NCBI RefSeq assembly: GCF_003751945.1
Contig: NZ_RJKL01000001.1
Location: 4,464,001 to 4,528,000 of the forward strand
Length of the DNA: 64,000 nt
Direction of reading: 5' to 3'
Source: Couchioplanes caeruleus
GTDB taxonomy: Bacteria; Actinomycetota; Actinomycetes; Mycobacteriales; Micromonosporaceae
Shown here: piece by piece, positions 23,716-30,677 of the stretch
Position numbering within the stretch: position 1 is the stretch's first letter
How the letters are laid out: each line of letters starts with the position of its first letter
The notes under the pieces: model-generated
Seen by the model: only the letters and a program-made list of their open reading frames with translations
Databases searched by the model: none
What the model was told of the DNA's origin: nothing
Position numbers and translations under genes: made by a program

Positions 23716-24741
23716 ATGATCACCATGACCGCCCCGCTCGAGGACCGGATCGCCGCGGCCCCGGGCGAATTCCGTGTGCTCACCGGCGACCGGCCCACCG
23801 GCCCACTGCACCTCGGCCACTACTTCGGCACCCTGCGCAACCGGATCGAGCTGCAGCGAAGCGGTGTCGACATGTTCGTGATCGTCGCGGACTACCAGGT
23901 GCTGACCGACCGGGACGTGGCGGACCGGCTCGTGGAGACCGTCGACGCTCTGGTGCTGGACTATCTGGCCGCCGGGCTGGACCCGGAGCGGGCCACGGTC
24001 TTCGCGCACAGCGCCGTGCCCGCCCTCAACCAGTTGCTGCTGCCTTTCCTGAGCCTGGTCACCGTGCCCGAGCTGCAGCGGAACCCCACCGTCAAGGACG
24101 AGATCCTGCACGCGCGGCAGCGCTCGGTCAGCGGGTTGATGTTCACCTACCCGGTGAATCAGGCCGCGGACATCCTCTTCTGCAAGGGGAATCTCGTGCC
24201 GGTCGGGCAGGACCAGTTGCCGCACGTCGAGGTCACGCGGACGGTCGCCCGGCGCTTCAACGAGCGCTATGGACAGGTCTTCCCGGTGCCGGAGGGGTTG
24301 CTCAGCACGGCCCCGGTGCTGGCCGGCACCGACGGCTGGAAGATGAGTAAGAGTCGTGACAACGCGATCGCGCTGTCCGCCACCCCGGACGAGACCGCGC
24401 GGCTGGTCAGGGCGGCGACCACCGACGCCGACCGGCACATCACGTACGACCCGGAGCGCCGGCCGGGCGTCTCCGGGCTCGTGCACCTCGCCGCCCTCTG
24501 CCTGGGCCGGGATCCGCACGACGTCGCCGCCGAGATCGGAGGTGCAGGGGCTGCCGCGCTCAAGCGCATGGTCACCGAGGCGGTGAACGAGTTCCTGGCT
24601 CCGCTGCGGGAGCGGCGGGCGGCGTACGCGAAGGATCCGGGTTTAGTCCGCTCCGTGCTCCGCACGGGCAACGCCCGCGCGAACGCGATCGCGGATCAGA
24701 CCCTGGGGGAGGTGCGGGAGGCGATGAGCACGGTCTACTGA
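23716..24741 (+). CDS. trpS: Tryptophanyl-tRNA synthetase, auxiliary-type
   Basis: A 341-residue class I synthetase that charges tRNA-Trp. The HIGH-equivalent motif is in TGDRPTGPLHLGHYFG and the second signature is GWKMSKSRDN. The usual bacterial form has G(I/V)QPSG...LGNYLGA at the first site; this one has the divergent GDRPTG...HYFGTLRNR, as in the second TrpRS that some actinomycetes carry (the indolmycin-resistant type known in Streptomyces). The ribosome-binding site GAGGAG lies 8 nt before ATG 23716; ATG 23725 is an alternative. Expression appears controlled by the upstream attenuator. Its stop overlaps the stop of the convergent ABC permease gene by 7 nt. Confidence 0.95.
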   Translation: MITMTAPLEDRIAAAPGEFRVLTGDRPTGPLHLGHYFGTLRNRIELQRSGVDMFVIVADYQVLTDRDVADRLVETVDALVLDYLAAGLDPERATVFAHSAVPALNQLLLPFLSLVTVPELQRNPTVKDEILHARQRSVSGLMFTYPVNQAADILFCKGNLVPVGQDQLPHVEVTRTVARRFNERYGQVFPVPEGLLSTAPVLAGTDGWKMSKSRDNAIALSATPDETARLVRAATTDADRHITYDPERRPGVSGLVHLAALCLGRDPHDVAAEIGGAGAAALKRMVTEAVNEFLAPLRERRAAYAKDPGLVRSVLRTGNARANAIADQTLGEVREAMSTVY

Positions 24742-26327
24742 GCGGCGCTCACCGTGGCCAGCAGTTCGGGCGCCCGCCTGTCCAGCAGGGGGCCGGCCAG
24801 GCGGAGCCCGATCATGTACGCCGCCGCGCCGTACGCCACTCCCACCGGGAGCCCTAGCCAGAGCCAGGCGTCGCCGATCAGCCCCGGGCCCAGATGCAGC
24901 GGCGCGGTGGCGAGCGCCGCGCCGACCAGCGCTGCGAGGCTCAGCAGTCCCTTCGCCATGCCGCCGCCGGAGGACATGGCGAACGGGTTGGTGGTGTCGG
25001 GCAGTGGGAACGCCGCGCGTACCGACATGGGCAGGACGATCGCGAGCCCGACCCCGTAGGCGGCCGCGACGGTGCCGAGCAGGGCGGGGATCTCCGCCGG
25101 CCGGCCCGTCAGCACGCCCACCAGCACGGTGATCGTCAGCAGGGACGGCCCGGCGTACACGGAGAACCCGGCGGCCCGCGACGCCAGCTCGACGCGCCCC
25201 GGGACGCCGGCCACGACGTTGGCCGCGTAGGCGCTGCCCTCGAAGCCGAACTGGTTGGCCAGGGTGACCGCCGCGAGCGCGCTGACGAAGGCCAGCGTGC
25301 CGGTCGGCGCGGTGGTGGAATCGCCGGCCACCGTCACGAACACGGGCAGGAAGACGCCGACCTCGGCGAAGATGATCAGGCTCGTGCGCCGCCGGGTCTC
25401 GCGCCACCAGTAGCGCATCTCGCGCGCGGTCAGCGCGCCGAAGCGGGTGGCGGGCAGCCAGCGCGGGACGAGTTCGGCCACCGGGCCGCGCCGCGACGCC
25501 ACCCGTTGCCGTCCGCTGCCCGCCGCGCCCAGCATGGCCCGCTCCGCCGTCGCGGACCACCACCACAGCAGCAGGCCGATCGATGCCGCCACCACGACGA
25601 ACTTGACGGGTACGGCCCAGGCGCGGCCCGCCGCCACGTCGATGCCCAGGCTGTACGGCGCGCCCAGCGGCGTCCATCCGACCACGTCGGCGACCGTGCC
25701 GACCAGGCCCCAGTCGGCGCATTCTGCCGCGGCGATCGCGGCGAACTGGAGCGGTCCGATCAGCGCCGCGGTGGCGGCGAGTAGCACCGTCGCCAGGTCC
25801 CTGGCCCGGCGGCTGCGCAACGCGGTGGAGAAGGCGCTGGTCACCGCCCGGCTGATCGCCGCGCAGAGGAGCAGTCCGGTCGCCACCCCGACCAGTTCGG
25901 TCAGCGCCGCGGCCGGGCCGCCGAGCCGGGCCGCCGTGTGCACCATGCCGAGGGTGCCGGCGAACGTGGCCAGGGCAGGCAGGCCGACCAGCGACGCCAC
26001 CAGCAGACCCTTGATCAACGCGGTGCGGCGCAGCGGCAGGAGCGCGAACCGGGCCGGGTCGAGCGACTCGTCCACGCCGAAGAACAGCAGCGGCAGGAAC
26101 ATCCAGCCCAGGACGATCAGCGCACCGCCGAGCGGCATGACGATCTCGGCCGCGCGTTGCTCCTCGATCATCCCCGGCAGGCTGAAGGCGGCGTATCCGG
26201 CGACTGCCCCGAAGACGGCGAACACCACGCCGAGCACGAACAGAACCATGCGCCAGCTCTGCGCGCGCAGGCCGTTGGCGGTCAGTCGCAGCTTCAGCCG
26301 GACGAAGTGGCGAACCCTCACAGCCAC
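24735..26327 (-). CDS. ABC transporter permease (large exporter type)
   Basis: A 530-residue polytopic membrane protein with about 12 hydrophobic segments, arranged as two halves. The start LKLRLTANGLR and the internal FGALTAREMRYWWRETRRRT are typical of actinobacterial ABC-2-like permeases paired with a single ATPase. It would form the membrane channel of an exporter whose cargo is unknown; antibiotics, lipids or peptides are all possible. The gene starts 10 bp inside the upstream ATPase gene, so the two are translated together. The 3' end converges on trpS with a 7-bp overlap. Confidence 0.85.
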   Translation of the reverse strand: MAVRVRHFVRLKLRLTANGLRAQSWRMVLFVLGVVFAVFGAVAGYAAFSLPGMIEEQRAAEIVMPLGGALIVLGWMFLPLLFFGVDESLDPARFALLPLRRTALIKGLLVASLVGLPALATFAGTLGMVHTAARLGGPAAALTELVGVATGLLLCAAISRAVTSAFSTALRSRRARDLATVLLAATAALIGPLQFAAIAAAECADWGLVGTVADVVGWTPLGAPYSLGIDVAAGRAWAVPVKFVVVAASIGLLLWWWSATAERAMLGAAGSGRQRVASRRGPVAELVPRWLPATRFGALTAREMRYWWRETRRRTSLIIFAEVGVFLPVFVTVAGDSTTAPTGTLAFVSALAAVTLANQFGFEGSAYAANVVAGVPGRVELASRAAGFSVYAGPSLLTITVLVGVLTGRPAEIPALLGTVAAAYGVGLAIVLPMSVRAAFPLPDTTNPFAMSSGGGMAKGLLSLAALVGAALATAPLHLGPGLIGDAWLWLGLPVGVAYGAAAYMIGLRLAGPLLDRRAPELLATVSAAQ

Positions 26328-27094
26328 GCGAGTTCCGAGCCGGTCGCGGTACGCCCGCCGACCACCTCGACGAACACGTCTTCCAGCGAGCGCTCGCCGC
26401 GGACCTCGGCCAGGATGCCGCGCACCCGGATGGCGCCGTCCGCCATGATCGCGACGTGGCTGCAGAGCCGCTCGACGACCGCCATGACGTGGCTCGAGAA
26501 GACCACGGTGCCGCCGCCGGTCACGTACCGGTGCAGGATGTCGCGGATCAGGGCGGCGGAGACCGGGTCGACGGCCTCGAACGGCTCGTCCAGCACCAGC
26601 AGCCGCGGCGCGTGCAGCAGCGCGCAGGCGAGGCCGATCTTCTTCTTCATGCCGGCGGAGTAGTCGACCACCAGCGTGCGGTTGCCGGTGCCCAGCTCCA
26701 GCACGTCCATCAGCTCGTTGCTACGCCGGTCGACCTCGCCGGCGTCCATGCCGCGCAGCAGCCCGTGGTACGCGAGCAGTTCGGTGCCGGTCAGCCGGTC
26801 GAAGAGGCGTACGCCGTCGGGCAGGACGCCGATCCGGGCCTTGGCCGCGACCGGGTCGGTCCACACGTCGGCCCCGAGGATCCGGGCCTGTCCCGCGTCG
26901 GGCCGCAGTAGGCCGACCGCCATGGACAGTGTCGTGGTCTTGCCGGCGCCGTTCGGGCCGAGCAGGCCGAAGAAGGATCCCGCCGGGACTTCCAGATCAA
27001 TTCCGGCAACCGCGACCTTTGTATCGAATCGCTTTACCAGCCCGTGCAACGCCAGCGCGGGTTCGGCATGCGAGCGCTGGTGGGGGACGGACAT
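26318..27094 (-). CDS. ABC transporter ATP-binding protein
   Basis: A 258-residue ATPase subunit. Walker A is GPNGAGKTTT, the signature motif is DYSAGMKKKIGLA, Walker B is LLVLDEPFEAVDP, and the switch His is in VFSSHVM. It resembles CcmA-type ATPases of drug and lipid exporters. It overlaps the permease gene by 10 bp and would energise it. The signature has S-A-G-M instead of LSGGQ, which is common in this exporter class. TAGGTT lies 8 nt before ATG 27094, and no ribosome-binding site is obvious. A large hairpin separates it from the upstream secreted-protein gene. Confidence 0.93.
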   Translation of the reverse strand: MSVPHQRSHAEPALALHGLVKRFDTKVAVAGIDLEVPAGSFFGLLGPNGAGKTTTLSMAVGLLRPDAGQARILGADVWTDPVAAKARIGVLPDGVRLFDRLTGTELLAYHGLLRGMDAGEVDRRSNELMDVLELGTGNRTLVVDYSAGMKKKIGLACALLHAPRLLVLDEPFEAVDPVSAALIRDILHRYVTGGGTVVFSSHVMAVVERLCSHVAIMADGAIRVRGILAEVRGERSLEDVFVEVVGGRTATGSELAWL

Positions 27095-27115
27095 AACCGC
27101 AGAACCTAGTGGTAC

Positions 27116-27157
27116 GAAGCGGCCCGGGCCACCCCCATGGATGGTCCGGGCCGCTTC
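27116..27157 (-). terminator. 16-bp hairpin terminator after the Gly-Gln protein gene
   Basis: Arms 27116-27131 and 27142-27157 pair over 16 positions with a single G-U, closed by a 10-nt loop. It begins 19 bp after the stop of the secreted-protein gene and ends 22 bp before the ABC ATPase start. Confidence 0.8.
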
Positions 27158-27176
27158 ATCGCAGCGTTACGGGGTC

Positions 27177-28178
27177 CTAACCGACGCGTTCGATCACGGC
27201 GCGGCGAATGAGGAATTTGCCCGCCTCGCGTACCTGCTCGAAGGCGGCGTTGTTCAGCAGGACGCAGCTCCCGGACGTGCTCGCCACCTTGACGGTGGTG
27301 CTCTTGTTGTTGTCCAGGTTGGTCACCTTGAGGGTGGTGCCGATCGGGAAGTCACCGCTCGACGCCGCCGGGGCGCCGCCCTCGCCGGACACGGTCACCG
27401 TCGAGCCCTTGCAGACGACCTCGCCGGCGCCGCCCTGCTGTCCCTGACCGTTGCCCTGAGCTTGTCCGTTGCCCTGGCCCTGGTTCTGACCCTGACCCTG
27501 CTGGTTCTGACCCTGACCCTGACCCTGACCCTGGCCCTGGTCGTTGCCGCCCACGCGCTCGATCACGGCGCGGCGAATGAGGTTCTTGCCCTGCTCGCGT
27601 ACCTGCTCGAAGGCGGCGTTGTTCAGCAGGACGCAGCTCCCGGACGTGCTCGCCACCTTGACGGTGGTGCTCTTGTTGTTGTCCAGGTTGGTCACCTTGA
27701 GGGTGGTGCCGATCGGGAAGTCACCGCTCGACGCCGCCGGGGCGCCGCCCTCGCCGGACAGGGTCACCGTCGAGCCCTTGCAGACGACCTCGCCGGCGCC
27801 GCCCTGCTGTCCCTGGCCTTGGTCTTGGCCCTGCCCTTGACCTTGGCCTTGGCCCTGGCCCTGGCCCTGGCCGTTGCCCTGGGCCGGCGGCTGAGCCTGG
27901 ACGTCGCCGGTGCAGCCCGCGGCCTGGCGACGCTGGTTGATCAGGTCGACCACGGCCTGCCGGTTCGCGATCCGCCCCTCGGACTGAGCGTCCGGATTGG
28001 CCTGCTGCCCGGCGATGAAGTTGAGGTTGTTCTGCAGGGCAGTGTCGAGTCCGGCGCAGCTCTCGCCCGCGCTACTCAATCCCGTGCTGACAGCGAAGGC
28101 GCCGCCGGCGAGGGCCGCGGCGGTGACACCGATCAGCACCTTGCGGGTCCGGCCGGTTATTCTGCTTCTCCGGTACAT
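27177..28178 (-). CDS. Secreted protein with two near-identical barrel-like domains and Gly-Gln linkers
   Basis: About 333 residues from ATG 28178, which follows AAGGAG. A basic N-terminus and hydrophobic stretch (LIGVTAAALAGGAFAVSTGL) form a signal peptide. Residues 39-95 are a helical Cys-containing region. Residues about 98-122 and 211-247 are almost pure Gln-Gly repeats. Two 85-residue domains follow them (about 125-209 and 248-333) with the same text: VVCKGSTVT, SGDFPIGTTLKVTNLDNNKS, SGSCVLLNNAAFEQV and RRAVIERV. The pattern FPIGT-LKVTNL-(N)-K-TTVKV recalls the double-psi barrel of RlpA/expansin proteins, but the catalytic Asp-Arg loop is replaced by SGSC. A wall- or polysaccharide-binding role is a guess. 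Confidence 0.7.
   Translation of the reverse strand: MYRRSRITGRTRKVLIGVTAAALAGGAFAVSTGLSSAGESCAGLDTALQNNLNFIAGQQANPDAQSEGRIANRQAVVDLINQRRQAAGCTGDVQAQPPAQGNGQGQGQGQGQGQGQGQDQGQGQQGGAGEVVCKGSTVTLSGEGGAPAASSGDFPIGTTLKVTNLDNNKSTTVKVASTSGSCVLLNNAAFEQVREQGKNLIRRAVIERVGGNDQGQGQGQGQGQNQQGQGQNQGQGNGQAQGNGQGQQGGAGEVVCKGSTVTVSGEGGAPAASSGDFPIGTTLKVTNLDNNKSTTVKVASTSGSCVLLNNAAFEQVREAGKFLIRRAVIERVG
27180..27806. repeat. Two nearly identical ~258-bp direct copies, 369 bp apart
   Basis: Bases 27180-27437 and 27549-27806 match except for a short stretch near the domain's C-terminal end and scattered single changes. Both lie within the secreted-protein gene and keep its reading frame (369 bp is 123 codons). 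The intervening 110 bp encode the second Gly-Gln linker, itself a run of CAGGGT-type hexamers. Confidence 0.9.
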
Positions 28179-28272
28179 GCACCGCTCCTTCTCGTTCGAC
28201 GAGCTGCCCCGTAGCAGCATCGGTATGTACGGAGGGTCGGCACCGAACGGTTCAGAAAACTTTCCTAAAAAA

Positions 28273-29898
28273 TCAGAGCCGCAGCGATTCGGGTGCGTGG
28301 AGGCGGAGCATGGTGGCGCCGACGCCCTGCGGTATGCGGCGTTTTGTCAGCAAAGATCCGCCCACCATGACAGTAAATGCCAGCGGCACGGTCCAGGCGG
28401 CGGGCTGCCCGATCAATTCGCCCGACCAGCCGCTCAGCGGCGGCCCCATCACTGTCAGTAGCACCGCCGCCATCGCCGCGCCGCCGCCGATCACGATCCC
28501 GGCCGCCGCGCCGACGTCGGTCAACCCGCGCCACCAGATGCCCAGCACCAACAGCGGGCAGAAGCTCGAGGCGGCCACCGCGAACGCCAACCCCACGACC
28601 CGCGACACGTCCATGTCGGCCACATGGACCGACAAGGCCAGCGGTACGACGGCCGCCAGCACCGTGGCAACGCGGAAGTCCCGCACCGACCCGCCCCGAT
28701 CGGCGTGCAGGATGTCGGTGAAGACCACCCCGGCGACGCTGGTCAGCAGGCCCGACGACGTGGACAGGAACGCCGCCAGGGCACCCGCGGTCACCAGGGC
28801 GCCGAGGAATTGGCCCAGGTGTCCCCCGCCCAGCGCGGCCTCCGGCAGCAGCAGCACCACGGCATCCGTGCGCCCGGTCATGAGCAACTGCGGCGTGTAG
28901 ATGCGTCCGAGGACGCCGTACACGGTCGGCAGCAGATAGAAGAGGCCGACCAGGGCCAGCACGACCAGGGTCGTACGGCGGGCCGATGCACCGTCCGGAT
29001 TGGTGTAGAAACGCACCAATACGTGCGGCAATCCCATGGTGCCCAGGAACGTCGCCAGGATCAGCGAATACGTCGCGAAGAGACCGGCGTCGCCGCCCGG
29101 CAGCAGCCAGGCCGCGCCGCGGTTGTCGTCGACCGAGCTGACCCGGGGCACCGGATCGCCCGGGGCGAAGGTCAGCTCGTCGCCCTTGTGCACCCGGACC
29201 ACGCCGTCCAGCAGGGCGTCCTGCTCGATCACGACGGTCGTCGCCGCCGAGAAGACCGGACCGGCCGGCGGCGTGACCGTTGGGCGGCCGTCCGACTGCC
29301 ACTGCAATGCCAGGAAGATGACGGGTACGGCCAGAGCCGTGAGCTTGAGCCAGTACTGAAATGCCTGCACGAAGGTGATGGCCCGCATCCCGCCGAGGGC
29401 GACGTTGGCGGTGACGACGAGTCCGACCAGTAGCGCCCCCCACTCGTACCGGCCGCCGGTGACCGTCGTGAACGTGAGGCCCGCACCCTGGAGCTGCGGC
29501 ACCAGGTAGAGGCAGCCGATGAAGACGACGAAGACGGTCGCCAGGCGGCGCAGCAGCGGCGAACGCAGCCGGACCTGGCAGAAGTCGGGCAGCGTGAAGG
29601 CGCCGGAGCGGCGCAGCGGGGCCGCGACGAACAACAGCAGGGCCAGGTAGCCGGCCGCGAAGCCGACCGGATACCAGAGGACGTCGACGCCGTACCGCAG
29701 GACGAGCCCGGCGACCCCGAGGAAAGAGGCGGCGGAGAGGTACTCGCCACCGATCGCGGCGGCGTTCCAGGCCGGGCTCACCGACCGGGAGGCGACGAGG
29801 AAGTCCGAGGTGGTCCGGGCGAACCGCAGCCCGTACGCGCCAATGCCGACCGTGACCAGGACGACCACGACCAGGCCGGGCACGACGTACGGGTTCAC
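28273..29898 (-). CDS. Second solute:sodium symporter (SSS family)
   Basis: A 541-residue polytopic protein related to the ActP-like gene at 20.9-22.5 kb. Shared cues are ASRSVSPAWNAAAIGGEY, SAASFLGVAGL, GLPHVLVRFYTNPDG and FLSTSSGLLTSVAGVVFTD. An insertion with a soluble segment (about 240-300: VIEQDALLDGVVRVHKGDEL) distinguishes it from the first. It probably carries a different short carboxylate or another solute. The start is GTG 29898, overlapping the stop of the upstream small membrane protein (GTGA). A poly-A-rich patch follows its stop at 28255-28270, unusual for this genome. Confidence 0.88.
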   Translation of the reverse strand: MNPYVVPGLVVVVLVTVGIGAYGLRFARTTSDFLVASRSVSPAWNAAAIGGEYLSAASFLGVAGLVLRYGVDVLWYPVGFAAGYLALLLFVAAPLRRSGAFTLPDFCQVRLRSPLLRRLATVFVVFIGCLYLVPQLQGAGLTFTTVTGGRYEWGALLVGLVVTANVALGGMRAITFVQAFQYWLKLTALAVPVIFLALQWQSDGRPTVTPPAGPVFSAATTVVIEQDALLDGVVRVHKGDELTFAPGDPVPRVSSVDDNRGAAWLLPGGDAGLFATYSLILATFLGTMGLPHVLVRFYTNPDGASARRTTLVVLALVGLFYLLPTVYGVLGRIYTPQLLMTGRTDAVVLLLPEAALGGGHLGQFLGALVTAGALAAFLSTSSGLLTSVAGVVFTDILHADRGGSVRDFRVATVLAAVVPLALSVHVADMDVSRVVGLAFAVAASSFCPLLVLGIWWRGLTDVGAAAGIVIGGGAAMAAVLLTVMGPPLSGWSGELIGQPAAWTVPLAFTVMVGGSLLTKRRIPQGVGATMLRLHAPESLRL

Positions 29899-30635
29899 GC
29901 CTCGGGCCTGCGGATGACGGCGGTGAAGTCCTGCTCGTTGCGTTCGGCCCAGCGCACGTACGCCCAGCCCACCGCGACCAGGAACGGGAAGGAGAGGAAC
30001 CCGAGCAGCAGCCACGGCAGGTTCACGCCCAGAAGCTTGACCTGTCCGACGGCGGGAGCCACCGCGAAGAGCAGCGGCAACGCACCCAGCCCGGCCGCGA
30101 CGACCAGGCTCAGCCGGATCGCCAGCGCGAGCTGGGCCCGGACCAGGCCCTTCACCAGCGCCTCGCCGACAGGCGTCTGCTCAGCCAGATCGGCCCGAGC
30201 CGGATCATAGGCCGTCCGCCAAGCCGGGTCTGCCGCCCCGAGCCGGCCCGGATCCGCTCTCCTGCGCCAGCCCGGGTCCGCGCCCCAGCCCTGGCCTGCA
30301 TCCGTTCCCGCGAGCCGGTCTGCGTCCGTTCCCCCGGGCCGGTCTGCGTCCGCTCCCCCGGGCCGGCCCGGATCTGCTTCCGTGAGCCGGCCTGGATCCG
30401 CTCCACCAGGCCGGTCCGAATCGGTGAGCGGCCGCCGGGCGTGGTCACCCACGTGCTTCGCGTTGGCGGCCGACGATTCCCTGCGTCCGCCCCGGTCCGG
30501 TTCCGGGATGGCGTTTCGGCCCGGGTCGGGGGTTGCGCGACGGACGGGAATGGAACGTTTGCGGCGGGCCGCGGCCTCGCCGAGCACGACCCGGGTGCGG
30601 GGCGGTTTGCCCGCTGCTCCCGGGTCGTCGTTCAT
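29895..30635 (-). CDS. DUF485-like membrane protein with repeat-expanded tail
   Basis: A 246-residue protein whose last 90 residues hold two membrane helices (LALAIRLSLVVAAGLGALPL and LPWLLLGFLSFPFLVAVGWA) and a WAERNEQDF end, the size and position of a DUF485 partner. It precedes and overlaps the second symporter gene, as the first DUF485 gene precedes actP. The N-terminal 150 residues are low-complexity, Asp/Gly/Arg/Ala-rich with about ten degenerate repeats of a GADxxRPGG kind, predicted disordered and cytosolic. The DNA there is a degenerate tandem repeat. I infer a symporter accessory role from context and topology, less surely than for the first pair. Confidence 0.65.
   Translation of the reverse strand: MNDDPGAAGKPPRTRVVLGEAAARRKRSIPVRRATPDPGRNAIPEPDRGGRRESSAANAKHVGDHARRPLTDSDRPGGADPGRLTEADPGRPGGADADRPGGTDADRLAGTDAGQGWGADPGWRRRADPGRLGAADPAWRTAYDPARADLAEQTPVGEALVKGLVRAQLALAIRLSLVVAAGLGALPLLFAVAPAVGQVKLLGVNLPWLLLGFLSFPFLVAVGWAYVRWAERNEQDFTAVIRRPEA
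30180..30425. repeat. Degenerate ~30-bp tandem repeat in the DUF485-like gene
   Basis: Roughly eight imperfect units with the shared core CGGGCCGG(T/C)CTG or GGATCCG run across 30180-30425. They encode the Asp/Gly/Arg-rich tail and stay in frame. Confidence 0.55.
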
Positions 30636-30677
30636 GACCGGCAGTCTTGCCGCTCCGGCGGCAAAGTCAAGACAATC

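Noticed and set aside
30180..30425. Repeat-rich stretch as a mobile-element end
   Set aside because: The repeats are in frame within the DUF485-like gene, there are no terminal inverted repeats or target duplications, and no transposase frame is near.
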